64,000 nt of DNA from Dolomedes plantarius. Its lineage: Eukaryota > Arthropoda > Arachnida > Araneae > Dolomedidae. How positions within the stretch are numbered: the first letter of the stretch is position 1; the number at the start of each line of letters is the position of its first letter. Positions 9,793 through 20,056 of the stretch are shown here, piece after piece. The position numbers and the translations under genes were made by a program. The notes beneath the pieces were generated by a model. The model did not search any database, was not told the origin of the DNA, and was given only the letters and a program-made list of their open reading frames with translations. The stretch spans positions 17,969,440-18,033,439 of the forward strand of contig OU015490.1 of NCBI GenBank assembly GCA_907164885.2, written 5' to 3'.

Positions 9793-11407
9793 AACGTAAA
9801 CGTCATCGTTTTTACGAAACGGAGCTTCAGAGGACTACTTTGCGGAACGTCGCAAGCGACAACTCGTCTCCAACCTCTTGCAACGAAACGGATCGCATCG
9901 CTATCGGAATGGCGAACAGACAGATCGGTGAAACTGGCCACGTCCTGGAAACTGGCGGAGGAATGCGAGTGGAATGGAAAATCCCCGACTTTTTCTCTCT
10001 GTCAGGAGAAGTTGAAAGCTACTATAAAAGTCCCGTCTTCTGTCTCTCCGATTCGTACTGGAGATTGTGGATATACCCAAACGGCACGAAGGAGTCCCCG
10101 GAATGGGTAGGTCTGTTTCTCAAGAGAGAAGACTCCGATCCTCCGAAAAGTGTGACGGTATCGGTTGCCATCGAGAGACCTGACGGAAAGCAACATGGAT
10201 ATCAAAGTAGCACCATGAAATACACAGACACAAAATCAGGGAAAGGTTGGGGCAAAGTCATCTCAATATCAGATCTGCAGAAGCGGAGGTCCGAGTTGGC
10301 GCCTTCGGATGTCTTCACCGTTTCCTGCAGTCTCAAATGTCACTTTCCAAACCCTCATGAAGGTAGGTGTTGCATTTTTTTTTCTATGCCCGTTGACGCC
10401 GTCTGGTTTCTTGTTCGAGTACCCTGTGCTTCACTATAAGGGTAGACAAAATCACATCCCGTGTTACCTTGTCAAGGCCGCGAAAGAGTTGACATTGCAT
10501 AGCTACAATCGCACAAAATTCATTAAAAAATTAATTTAAAAAAAAAACTAAGTGAGCCCCAAATTTCGTTTTTCCTGATTTAAGTTTCTCGGGTGCTAAA
10601 CATCAACTGTGCCGAATTTGGTCCCGGTGGGTGAAATGGTCTATGATTCTATAGCGGACAAACTAACAGACAAGCTCTTATATGGGGACTGATGGTCCGC
10701 GATGTCAACGATGCATCGCATACAGGAGGAGGGAAACAGTCCACCATTATCTATATCTTTTCTTGCGAGCTATTCCAGTGTGATCTATTTTGTGCGATCG
10801 ATTGCCTTCCTCTAATCGTCCTTTTTCTTCTCCTTATCCAGTTTCCTTGTCAACCAGACTATGGAATCTTAGCCGTGACCTGAAGAGGACGCTGGATGAA
10901 GGAAAGGGCACGGACTTCGCCCTGAAGCTGAAGGAATATCGCGAACTGCGCGCCCACAGGAAGATCCTGAAGGCAAGATGCGGCTACTTCGCAGGAATGC
11001 TGGGCAACGACTTCCAGGAGAACGCGAGAGGAGAGGCTGACATCGGCGACGTCGAAGAGGGCGTGTTCTGGTGCATCCTGTCCTACCTGTACACTGGAGT
11101 GGCGGAGGGGATGGCCGATGACACCGTGTTCAAGATCTACGTGGCTGCCGATAAACTGCTGTTGCAGGAGCTCAAGAAATTTTGTGTCCACTACATGAAG
11201 GGAAATCTGAGCGTAAATCTGATATGCGACGTCTTAGCGGTTCTCGAAAAATACGATGAAACGGATCTGAAAGAATGTACCCTAGATTATTTTAGTAAGC
11301 ACGCAAAGGAGGTTTTTGAATCTGATGGATGGAAAAAGTTTAGCAAAGAAAACAGCCTGCTAGTGGCAAAATTTTTCGAAAAATTCGCGGTTTGGAGGAC
11401 GCCGTAA
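9793..11407 (+). CDS. MATH and BTB/POZ domain protein (TDPOZ-like), two visible coding exons
   Basis: Exon 1 follows an acceptor (TTCCAATTTCAG, AG at 9791-9792) and ends at 10362 before GTAGGT. Exon 2 starts at 10842 after CTTATCCAG and runs to TAA at 11405-11407. The junction codon is G|TT, and the frame continues cleanly. The first in-frame ATG is 9909, giving 339 residues. The frame is also open back to the acceptor, so an upstream exon may supply the start. Residues ~21-150 look like a MATH domain (VEWKIPDF, YKSPVF, WRLWIYPNG). Residues ~160-270 look like a BTB domain (DFALKLKEYRELRAHRKILKARCGYFAGML, about positions 167-196; then LSYLYTG), followed by a BACK-like tail. Proteins of this kind commonly act as Cullin-3 substrate adaptors; here that role is inferred from family only. 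It is the only intact-looking host gene in the window. Confidence 0.85.
10363..10841 (+). other. Intron of the MATH-BTB gene
   Basis: A 479-bp phase-1 intron with GTAGGT donor and a pyrimidine-rich CTTTTTCTTCTCCTTATCCAG acceptor region. The intron separates the MATH and BTB coding parts. Its own open frames are not conserved-looking. Confidence 0.8.
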
Positions 11408-11462
11408 CTTCTAAAATTATGAATGTCAACTTGGAGATATAGATACTTTTCTGGTGTGAGAG

Positions 11463-11509
<47 letters not shown>

Positions 11510-11564
11510 TGGATATTTTAACTATTCAATGTAGAAATTATCGAGGGCTGCTTGCTATAGAGAA

Positions 11565-11570
11565 AATAAA
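11565..11570 (+). promoter_or_regulatory. Polyadenylation signal AATAAA for the MATH-BTB gene
   Basis: The first AATAAA after the stop codon lies 158 bp downstream, after a (TA)n run at about 11466-11506. It fits a 3' UTR of about 180 nt. From 11571 to 12020 no gene or clear repeat was seen. Confidence 0.55.
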
Positions 11571-12020
11571 ATTTCTTTAACATTACACATGTATTTCCCT
11601 GAAAATTTCATTGCCGGGCAGCATGAGATGTATTGTGATGGGAAAATGACATAAATTCGACATATACTTCGAGGTGACAGCACGTATTTTCCATGCATGT
11701 TCAGACAGATAGATTACTCCTAGATACAGATAGAAAACATTCCAATTTAAAATTTCCCGACATTAGCGAACTTCAAGCACATTTTTCTGTCCGACTGATA
11801 ATTATTTCAAAGAATATTCTTCAAATACTGTGACACCCTTGGTGGTGGAAAGCAGGAGCGAGAGACCCCTCCCGTCCATCAAATTTAGGAACTTAATTTC
11901 GTCCTTTGTTATAATCTGAAATCGGTCGAACATTATGTTTTTAATCAGTTATTTCCATGAAAGTTTTTCTTGGTACATAACAGGATATGCAGTAAAAATT
12001 CAGTTGGTGACTTTTTTCTA

Positions 12021-12642
12021 TTTATTCTCACATTTTGATGCCCCTGTAGCAGTAGTGGATTACATGGTTTATTAGGCTGTGGTTCATATGGGAATGGCGT
12101 TTAGAAACATACGGCATATGAGGCAGATATTACAGATCAAATAATAGCCAAAGATGACATCACTGTAGTCAGTTGTCCGACATAATTGTAATTTTTGGCT
12201 GATTTAAACTCTTTATTCTCACATTTTGATGCCCCTGTAGCAGTAGTGGATTACATGGTTTATTAGGCTGTGGTTCATATGGGAATGGCGTTTAGAAACA
12301 TACGGCATATGAGGCAGATATTACAGATCAAATAATAGCCAAAGATGACATCACTGTAGTCAGTTGTCCGACATAATTATAATTTTTGGCTGATTTAAAC
12401 TCTTTATTCTCACATTTTGATGCCCCTGTAGCAGTAGTGGATTACATGGTTTATTAGGCTGTGGTTCATATGGGAATGGCGTTTAGAAACATACGGCATA
12501 TGAGGCAGATATTACAGATCAAATAATAGCCAAAGATGACATCACTGTAGTCAGTTGTCCGACATAATTGTAATTTTTGGCTGATTTAAACTCTTTATTC
12601 TCACATTTTGATGCCCCTGTAGCAGTAGTGGATTACATGGTT
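12021..12642 (+). repeat. 191-bp tandem repeat, 3.3 copies
   Basis: The unit starting TTTATTCTCACATTTTGATG recurs at 12021, 12212, 12403 and 12594, exactly 191 bp apart. The first three copies are full and differ at very few positions (for example AATTGTAATT against AATTATAATT). The fourth ends after GATTACATGGTT at about 12642. No start or frame is shared as a gene. Near-identity suggests recent expansion or homogenisation. Confidence 0.92.
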
Positions 12643-12660
12643 AACTGGAGTTACTCATTT

Positions 12661-12686
12661 TATATGTATGTATGTATGTACGTATG

Positions 12687-12733
<47 letters not shown>

Positions 12734-12766
12734 ATATATGTATGTATGTGTGTGTGTGTGTATATG

Positions 12767-12860
<94 letters not shown>

Positions 12861-12880
12861 GTATGTATGTATATATAGTC
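12661..12880. repeat. (TATG)n / (TG)n / (TA)n compound microsatellite
   Basis: TATG-rich and TG-rich motifs grade into a pure (TA)n run of about 85 bp at 12773-12858, then back to TATG. Open frames here encode only Tyr-Ile or Tyr-Val repeats and are artefacts. Length is likely polymorphic and error-prone in assembly. Confidence 0.95.
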
Positions 12881-13090
12881 ACACTTCAAAATCCACTGTA
12901 AATTTCCTAAAAGAAATGGAACAAAAAACTGGTATCAAGGCCATACCCTTCACTGATATCCCTACTAAATCTCCCGATGTATCACCTATGGATTTTTGTG
13001 CTTTCGGACTTTTAAAATCTGCATTATCCAAACGTCGTCCCAAAACCCTTACAGGACTCTGGAAAGCTGTTCAGGAGGAATGGTATAGAA

Positions 13091-13939
13091 CAGGGGTTCT
13101 CAACCTTTCAGGCTCTGTGCCCCCCTTTGAATCTTGATGTGAGGTCACGCCTCCCCCATCACCACCTCCATATGTGGTCAATACAAGTAGTACAATCAGA
13201 ATTTGAAATTGAAGATGGTTATTAAATGAAAATATAGAATAAATAATTTCATACACAAAATTTAATATTACTACACATATCTTAATTTGGAACATATTAT
13301 TATTATTAGAACTTATGAAATCAAAGAATGAAATACAGATCAAATATTTTTGAGGTAATCAAGGATCTAGGTGAGGTTGACATGTAATACCCATCACTTT
13401 CACAACATTAATAAGAGGTCTGGCATTGTTTGTCCTTGACAAGTTTTTGAATATTAGGTTGTAACTCTGACAAAGCATACCTCAGGTCACTTTCAACGTC
13501 CAGCTTTGCTCGATATTTTGACTTTATGGATGCTAATGCTGAAAATCCAGATTCACGCAGATATGTGGCTGAAAACTGCCCTAACAACCCCAAAACTTCC
13601 AAAGCAACTTCTGGGTAGACGTTTGCTTGAAAATCACATTGTAGGTCGATTGCCTGTTCCTGAATATGATCAGGAAGTACATCCACGTCTATTATAAAAG
13701 GATCTCTTGCCAACTTAAATTCCCAGTTCTCTGAACTAATATCTGGAAAATAGTCTGCAATTTCATTTTTCAATGCTACCAAATGCCCTGATATAAGGTC
13801 CTTCAATTCATTTATCTGTTGAAATGGAAGATTTTTTTATCACCGAGGAGGTCGGTCAATCTTGGAAAAAAACTCACGCCTCCCTTGAAATTCTTCTACG
13901 CCCCCCAGGGGGGCGCGCGCCCCAGGTTGAGAACCGCTG
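13091..13939 (-). mobile_element. hAT element inside the mariner transposase, 849 bp
   Basis: The ends are CAGGGGTTCTCAACCT at 13091 and the inverted AGGTTGAGAACCGCTG ending at 13939. They match over 15 of 16 positions. The 8-bp target duplication GTATAGAA is perfect (13083-13090 and 13940-13947). The element has lost most of its transposase. What remains on the minus strand, 13806-13408, is listed separately. Confidence 0.93.
13408..13806 (-). pseudogene. hAT transposase C-terminal fragment (ZBED5/SCAND3-like class)
   Basis: The 132-codon frame contains YLRESGFSALASIKSKYR followed by LDVESDLRYALSELQPNI. This is the hAT dimerisation domain, where the protein normally has a Cys-Glu-x-x-Phe-Ser core. 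Here the CE is replaced by RE. The fragment is about a fifth of a full transposase. No N-terminal BED finger or RNase H-like core is present in the element, so this is an internally deleted, non-autonomous copy. Confidence 0.85.
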
Positions 13940-14109
13940 GTATAGAATACCTCTTCTGACACTTCAAAAGGCATTATTATCCTGGAAATTGCGGTGTCGA
14001 AAGATAGTTCAGAATAAGGGATGTCAAATAGAACATTTAAAACACAAGAATTTTATGTAATTTAGTTTTGTGAATACAATATACATCGTCTAAAAAATGT
14101 GTGAACAGC

Positions 14110-14455
14110 CTCTGTATATGTATGTATATATATATATATATACACAATGCCCTTTAATTTAATTAACAGCAAACATCCATCACACCAATTTCTAATTTAT
14201 TTTTTTCTTAATGCATAAATAATGCACCAATAATGCTTGAATAATGCAGGAATAAATCATGAATAATGCATGAATCATTTATATATATTGTATATATATA
14301 TATATACGTATATACACAATGCCCTTGAAATTAATTATCAGCAAACAATTATCACACCGTCTTCAAGCCTTTTTTTTTCTTAATGTACAAATAATGCACC
14401 GATAATGCATGAATAATGCAGGAATAATGCATGCATAAATCATGAATCCCTTATT
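14110..14455 (+). repeat. Duplicated ~135-bp block with 'AATAATGCA' strings
   Basis: 'ACACAATGCCCTT..AATTAA..A.CAGCAAACA' followed by '..TTTTTTTTCTTAATG.A.AAATAATGCACC.ATAATGC.TGAATAATGCAGGAATAA' occurs at about 14143-14275 and 14319-14450. Each copy is preceded by a short (TA)n run. No coding function. Confidence 0.75.
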
Positions 14456-14572
14456 AAGAAGCCAGAAAGACAACTCCCACTAAGGAGCTATAAGAAGGGA
14501 CTTTCTTTGCATTAATTTGGGGGGTTACTACAGTCGCATATAATCGTCCTTTTTGGCGGTCCGGTCCGCATA

Positions 14573-15106
14573 AAATACCGTAGCCACTTTATTTTTAAGA
14601 AACCAGTAATCAAAAAGTAACAAAAACTTTATCCCACAACAGTCATCGGACACTTGTAAAAAAATCTCTACTTATAAGAAAATATTCTAATTTTTCGTTA
14701 AATTAATATTTAGTAGGATATCCTTTAGCATCAACAACAGCTTTTAAACGTCTGGGAATAGATTGCACTAGTTCTTTTGTAATTTCTGCATCAATGTTCA
14801 TCCATTCTTCCATCATAATTGTTTTTAGTTCGCTTTTCGTGTGAATGTCGTGTTTTCGTACTCGAACCTTCAGTTTTCTCCAAATATGTTCTATTGGGTT
14901 TAAATCTGGCGATTGAGGTGGTGTTTTCAAAACTTGTCGACAATTATAGAGACACCAGATGCGAACGTTGAGAGCCGTGTGCTTAGGATCGTTATGTTGA
15001 TAAAAAACAAAGTTGCTTCCAGTACCCCAAATTTTGGGCTGATTATTTTAAATTGTCTCTTAAAATATTTATATAAAAAGCACGATTCATTATGCCATCA
15101 ATAAAT
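14573..15106 (-). pseudogene. Tc1 transposase C-terminal half (DD34E-like) with inner part of its end repeat
   Basis: A 75-codon frame, 14930-14703, holds QSPDLNPIEHIWRKLK, the Glu-containing end of the Tc1 DDE domain, and ends with PRRLKAVVDAKGYPTKY. Upstream, after a frame break near 14930, the minus strand reads QHNDPKHTALNVR, the second catalytic Asp region. The spacing is Tc1-like (about 34). Downstream of the stop, 14586-14627 is closely similar to the inverse of 30273-30316, next to another Tc1 N-terminus. Both belong to one family with long terminal repeats. N-terminal sequence is missing here. Confidence 0.8.
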
Positions 15107-15560
15107 GGGTCATTCCATGTCAAATCAACACAATTTTTTGCAAAATCCGGAATGACCCTCCCAGATTTTGACGATTTTTGGCACACTTGCAGGTTTCATG
15201 GACATATGAAAAAATGTCAATTCTTAGTGGTCTTACTTTATCGGTTCAAAAGTTATTAAACATTAAAATTTCAATTTTTTGCAAAAAAACACCACATATG
15301 TCGGTCTTAAAATGGCTGTAAAACAGTGACCATTTGAGGTTCAGACCTGAACTTAGGCTCATTTTAAAGCTCTATTTTAGGGCTTTCGCATGATATGCAA
15401 CATGATAGCATTTATAAAAAAATAATTTTTTTAAATCAATTTGAAATTTTAAAATTTAAATTTCTCAAAATGCGACAATTTTAAAATTTTGAAAAAATTC
15501 TCAAAATAAGTTTATATTATCATCTAACAGCACCCAAAATCTTATTTTGGGATCTTTATG
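15107..15560 (+). other. Non-coding AT-rich stretch, possible repeat, no gene seen
   Basis: It starts GGGTCATTCCATGTCAAATC and contains the inverted pairing GGTCATTCC...GGAATGACC. The uneven, 'sentence-like' non-coding composition resembles old element sequence, but I cannot name a family. A (TA)-rich microsatellite follows at about 15640-15745. Confidence 0.4.
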
Positions 15561-15804
15561 GGATCCTGAGATATAGGAGGTATAAAGTATGCATGGGTAG
15601 AGGAAAAAATGCCAAATCTTCCATATACATATACAAATAAATATAATTATAATGTATAATTATACAATCATATATAATTATAACTACATTTATAATTATA
15701 TAAGTATATATATAATTATATACATATATAATATATATATATAACACTTTTCTAGAAAATCCAGTCTATCTCAAAATCATAATTTTATTTATGGAATCAT
15801 GCAT

Positions 15805-16185
15805 AGAGTTTACCAGTTTAGAGACATGGACGTAGAATATGTACAGCGATCACATCTTCATTTCTGGGAGGCCATGAACTCTTGCACAATATCCTCAATC
15901 TTTCTCACCTCGTTGCCTTGTAAACTGTATGTTCAACCAGTGGGTGTGATGGGGTTCACCTTGCAGATCACATATGAAGAGGGAATCCACAGTACACCAG
16001 GTCTTGAAGGGTATGAAAATGAAGAAGATGGTCCTTGGGGATGGAGAAATGTTGCCTTTACTTCATTTACATCTTCATTTTTAGCTAAAACATAGCTTAG
16101 GTACCATTTGCCATCATAGACTGCAACCACATATCCACCCATGTCACTGAAGCACAATAACTTGCTACAGGAAAGATGGTTGATG
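15805..16185 (-). pseudogene. Unnamed conserved family, C-terminal part (3' of LTR insertion)
   Basis: On the minus strand the frame 16157-15933 reads a SH3- or Tudor-like looking segment: CFSDMGGYVVAVYDGKWYL, followed by SYVLAKNEDVNEVKATFLHP and later LWIPSSYVICKVNPITPTG. I recall similar strings in uncharacterised arthropod proteins that exist in many copies. After a stop near 15930 the family-like sequence continues (NEVRKIEDIVQEF). The upstream part of the same gene lies at 24793-25708, on the other side of the gypsy element. Function unknown. A transposon-linked origin is possible. Confidence 0.6.
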
Positions 16186-16190
16186 TAGAT

Positions 16191-17077
16191 TGTTATGGAA
16201 TATGTATTATGTTACAGAATTTTAATTAATATGTTACCGAAAGAATATTGGGATACGGAATATTAATTGTGGAATTACAATAGTGGAGGATAACAACGTT
16301 AAGGATTAAACAATGGGAAAATAATTGATATTGTGAATTAATAATTAGGTTGGGTGACTTACACTACACTTACATTACTATTGAGGGGAGTAGATAAACT
16401 GATGCATGTAAATTAAATTAGATGCAACAGGATTACAAAGTAACCTGAAGCATGCGGCTATGTGCCAAAATTAGACAAATGTTAACGTGCATAACAGGAA
16501 AAACTATGAAACTAATAAACCATGAAATTGCACAAGATGGCAAACCGTATAGTGAAATCTTTATGCGTTGTGTATATTAGAGTAAGTGATAGATCTACGT
16601 ACCTAGAATAAAATACATAGCCTGCACAATTTACAAAGAAAAGGATGGCCTGACTCACTGAATAGTTTAAGAAATTAGATTTATTAATATTAGCATTTAA
16701 ACAAACACAAAAGTAATATCGGTATGGTCAAATGGTAATGATAAAAAAAATACTCACATTAAACACATTATTACGGTCACTTTGCTCCCCACATGGGAAA
16801 TTCTTAGGCCTAGCCTAGGAACGGTACCTCGACACCCATCACGAGAGAGAAGAAAAAAAGTCACTGACCCTCTCTGCTGGAACCTGTCCTAGCGACTCCT
16901 GTATCGCGCCCACTTGGCGCGATGGTTAGCTTGGGCCAACGCCAAAGGCTGCCATATTGGCGGGTTAATCGCCACTCAGGCTATTTTACAATAATCACCC
17001 TATTTATAGTTACAAAAAAAGGGGGCCTGCATTAATAAGAAACTAATTAATAAAGTTACGAATAACTATTCGTGACA
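16191..17077 (-). repeat. 3' LTR of the gypsy element
   Basis: 887 bp; on the minus strand it starts TGTCACGAATAG and ends TTCCATAACA (TG...CA). It is identical to the other LTR except two bases. AATAAA-like signals on the minus strand were not assigned. Confidence 0.95.
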
Positions 17078-17089
17078 TCCTCCCCATTA
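17078..17089 (-). other. Polypurine tract next to the 3' LTR
   Basis: On the minus strand AATGGGGAGGA lies immediately before the LTR, as expected for the plus-strand primer of reverse transcription. From 17090 to 18073 is the element's 3' untranslated region, with no convincing frame. Confidence 0.75.
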
Positions 17090-18073
17090 ACGAGAGAAAA
17101 AAAAATACTTCCTACAGACCTGTAGTTAGGTTGCGCAGGCCTAACCACAAGTTGGCAAGAACAAGTTCAAATTAATCTGTTACAAAACAAAAGCTAGTAC
17201 TTTTGGTTGTTTGGCCCAGTACAGTCAAGATACAGAAATCAGCTTAGGTATACTGTATAAAAAATGGGTGTGTGAGTATTCCACAAAAACTTTTGCTCGA
17301 CATATGAGCATATTACAAATATTGATCAAAATTTTGACAATGGTCAAAGTACATTATGCATAAGCCTTACTCAATTAAAATTTGAACACACCATGCAGTG
17401 ACAGTAAAATGTTTGCATGATATTAAAAGTTAGGGAGTTGCTGCAGAAACCTAGTGTGACAATAGTCAACACAACAAGGTCAGTCAATTACATGACATGT
17501 TAACCATAAAGCAGAATAGTGCTGCACTCCATAAATGAACAGGTGAAGTGAGTACCCGTGCACTGGCACACACTAATGGAGCAAACAAATTGGTTAACTT
17601 AAGGTATTCTTAATTACCAGAATGCATTTAAGCATTTACAGCATTTCTCTATGTATCTCTCATAATAAAGATAGGTGGCCAGCCTACTTATTAAATTATT
17701 GTGAATCAAGGTCACAAAAATGTGCAATATTGGCACAGAGTATTGGTTCATAGGTAAGGCAAAAAGACAAATTGATTTACAAGAATGTTTCATACAAAAC
17801 TGTCCATCAAGGGATTAAAAATTAAACATATGTACTTAAAAACGAAACAATTGATCATACACATAAATAATAATAGAAATGACCATACACATAAATAATG
17901 AGAGCAATTGTGCCTGTACAAAATTATGTAAAGCAAACAAGACAAACAAAAAGGCACATAATGAGTGTGTAGATATCCAGTTGCACATAATAATAATTGT
18001 AACCTGAGTGATTATCATCTGGTGAGTAACAGGAACTATTAAGTAGCTTAACAATAAAAAGGACTTGTGAGGA

Positions 18074-20056
18074 TTATGAGGAGACAATCTTCCCACGGGA
18101 ACGCAAGTTGTATCTCTGGGGTGGCGAGGCAACAGGTACCACAGGAACATCATCACTTATATCTGCTACATGTTGACTTTGGTCAGCTGGAAGCGTTTCA
18201 CGCTGTTCGACCACAGGAGAGACATCAGGATCCTGTTCTTGGATAGTAGATTCTGGAAGAGGTGAGACCAAAGGACTCGAACAATAATTATCGGACAAGT
18301 TAACATTAGTTTGTCTGGGTGGAGCCCAGAAAAGAAGGTTTATGTGTCTCCTTAGTAGAGGTGCATTAGGATTTTCACATTCTTGAATAAGCATAACAAT
18401 TTTAGAAATAACCTTTTTTACAACATATGGACCCTTATATTTTGAATTGAACTTACTTGGTGACTTAAGGTATACTGTGTCACCAACAGAAAACTTACGT
18501 AGATGCCTTTTGGCATTAACTTTAGTATTTTGGCTATTTTGGGCAGCTTTTAAATTTTCAAAGGTTTGCTGCATCAATGTTGCAGTGGTATCACACAAGT
18601 TCTGGACATAATGAGATACATCAAGATGAGGCATATTACAATCAAAGTTAAATGTATCAATTATTAAAGGAAGTGCCCTTCCAAAATGCACAAGATTAGG
18701 TGATGCCTTAGTGGCAGGGTGAATTGAAGAATTATATATTGCACAATGTAAGGCGAGAGCATGTCTTAGTGACACTCCAGATTTTTGTAAGGCATAAATG
18801 GTGTTTTTAATGGATCTGTTTACCCTTTCTGAAATTGCATTTGCTTCAGGGTGATAAACAGTTGAATGCTTTAACTGAATGCCAAACTTTTCAGTGAAGG
18901 TATTAAATACAGCAGAGGTAAATTGAGTACCATTATCAGTTAACAATGTCTCAGGACGACCAAAAATATTGATGTAATTAAATAAAGCTTCTACCACATC
19001 ATTTGCCTTGATCCTGCTTAGGGGATACAGTTCAAGATGGCGAGAAAAATGATCCACAATATTAAGCACAAACACATTATTTTCAAATGGGCCTAGGATA
19101 TCCATGGATACTATCTGCAAAGGCCTTTCAGGAATGGGACTAGCCTGAAGTGGAGCTTTATGTATGTTTAAATTCTTGGTGGTAGCACAAGTTGAACAAT
19201 TTCTGATAAATTGCTTGACCTTCTGAAACAGACCAGGAAAGAAATATCTTTTGGCAACAAGCTGGAATGTTTTTGCAACACCTAAATGAATAGTGTGAGC
19301 AATTCCAATGGCCTTATTAAGTAAGGACTCAGGTAGACAAATCCTCTCCCCATGGTGACCATCCTTTGTAGTCATAAGGACCATAGAGTCTTTGTCGATT
19401 ACAAACTGTCTGTCATCAGAACTTCCATGATTTATAATCTTATTATAAGTGGGACCAAGCTTTTTATCTTTAATTTGTGCAGACAATACCTCCCCTGGTG
19501 TTATTTCATTTAATAGACTATTTTGCACAGTTGTCAACCTTAAGACCTTTTCAAAAACTATTTGCTTATTCAGTGTGCCCTGGTTATCATTTACACTATT
19601 ATCAGTATAAAACACGTTATTAGATTTACATAAAAAAGATGGTAAAAACTTGTGAGTTTCTTCTTTACCATGACCATACCTATTAACAGGCTCAACCAAG
19701 GAATTATTTACAGAATTATGATTACCAGATTGCACCACATTACAATTAGAGCTATTATTCACAGTATGAGTATTAATGGATTCATGATTTATACAAGGCA
19801 AAATTTCATTTGATTGTAAGATTTCAGGATGAGATTCAAGTGTTTGAGTGACAACATTAGGTTCTCTGGATAAATAATCAGGCATAAAATTTTGTTTACC
19901 AGGTATATGGGAAAAAGTGAAAGTGTACTCACTTAAAGTCATTAACCACCTAGTTATGAGGTTGGCAGGAGAACTAGTCTTCCTGTAATGCTTAAGAGGT
20001 TTAGTCAGACAAAATATGGAAATGACGGTTATAAAGGTAGTGTCGAAAGGCTTCAC
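18074..20056 (-). CDS. pol: gypsy pol, RNase H end plus integrase
   Basis: A 660-codon frame. It begins inside the RNase H domain: after a break near 20010 it continues LKHYRKTSS..RWLMTLSEY..IPGKQNFMPDYLSRE, the usual RNase H end. A histidine-cysteine integrase finger follows (HTIHLG...CSTC). The catalytic core has Asp in SMDILGPF, Asp in LLTDNGTQF and Glu in HPEANAISERVN. A C-terminal GPYVVKKV module resembles the gypsy integrase tail. The frame break means that the upstream RT frame and this one are not joined in this copy. The apparent ATG at 20056 is not a real start. Confidence 0.92.
   Translation of the reverse strand: MKPFDTTFITVISIFCLTKPLKHYRKTSSPANLITRWLMTLSEYTFTFSHIPGKQNFMPDYLSREPNVVTQTLESHPEILQSNEILPCINHESINTHTVNNSSNCNVVQSGNHNSVNNSLVEPVNRYGHGKEETHKFLPSFLCKSNNVFYTDNSVNDNQGTLNKQIVFEKVLRLTTVQNSLLNEITPGEVLSAQIKDKKLGPTYNKIINHGSSDDRQFVIDKDSMVLMTTKDGHHGERICLPESLLNKAIGIAHTIHLGVAKTFQLVAKRYFFPGLFQKVKQFIRNCSTCATTKNLNIHKAPLQASPIPERPLQIVSMDILGPFENNVFVLNIVDHFSRHLELYPLSRIKANDVVEALFNYINIFGRPETLLTDNGTQFTSAVFNTFTEKFGIQLKHSTVYHPEANAISERVNRSIKNTIYALQKSGVSLRHALALHCAIYNSSIHPATKASPNLVHFGRALPLIIDTFNFDCNMPHLDVSHYVQNLCDTTATLMQQTFENLKAAQNSQNTKVNAKRHLRKFSVGDTVYLKSPSKFNSKYKGPYVVKKVISKIVMLIQECENPNAPLLRRHINLLFWAPPRQTNVNLSDNYCSSPLVSPLPESTIQEQDPDVSPVVEQRETLPADQSQHVADISDDVPVVPVASPPQRYNLRSRGKIVSS

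Larger units (their letters stand above)
12892..14060 (+). pseudogene. mariner-like transposase C-terminus, split by a hAT insertion
   Basis: Part 1 (12892-13090) contains [20 protein letters not shown], in which the SPD-x-SPMD motif holds the third catalytic Asp of a mariner-type transposase. It continues to EEWYR. Part 2 (13940-14060) resumes with WYRIPLLTLQKALLSWKLRC and ends IEHLKHKNFM-stop. The break lies exactly at a hAT element with an 8-bp target duplication, so the two parts were once one frame. About 100 C-terminal residues are present. The first two catalytic residues and the N-terminal DNA-binding domain are absent. The upstream sequence is replaced by microsatellite. Confidence 0.8.

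Noticed and set aside
12021..12642. Tandem gene or peptide repeat in the 191-bp array
   Set aside because: 191 is not a multiple of three and stops occur in all frames.
12641..12889. Open frames of 60-80 codons on both strands (also in 40.0, 45.8 and 59.7 kb)
   Set aside because: They translate (TA)n or (TATG)n as Tyr-Ile or Tyr-Val repeats and are microsatellite artefacts.
17836..18156. 106-codon minus frame after integrase
   Set aside because: It overlaps the end of pol in another frame and lacks any envelope-like signal, so I do not call an env gene.
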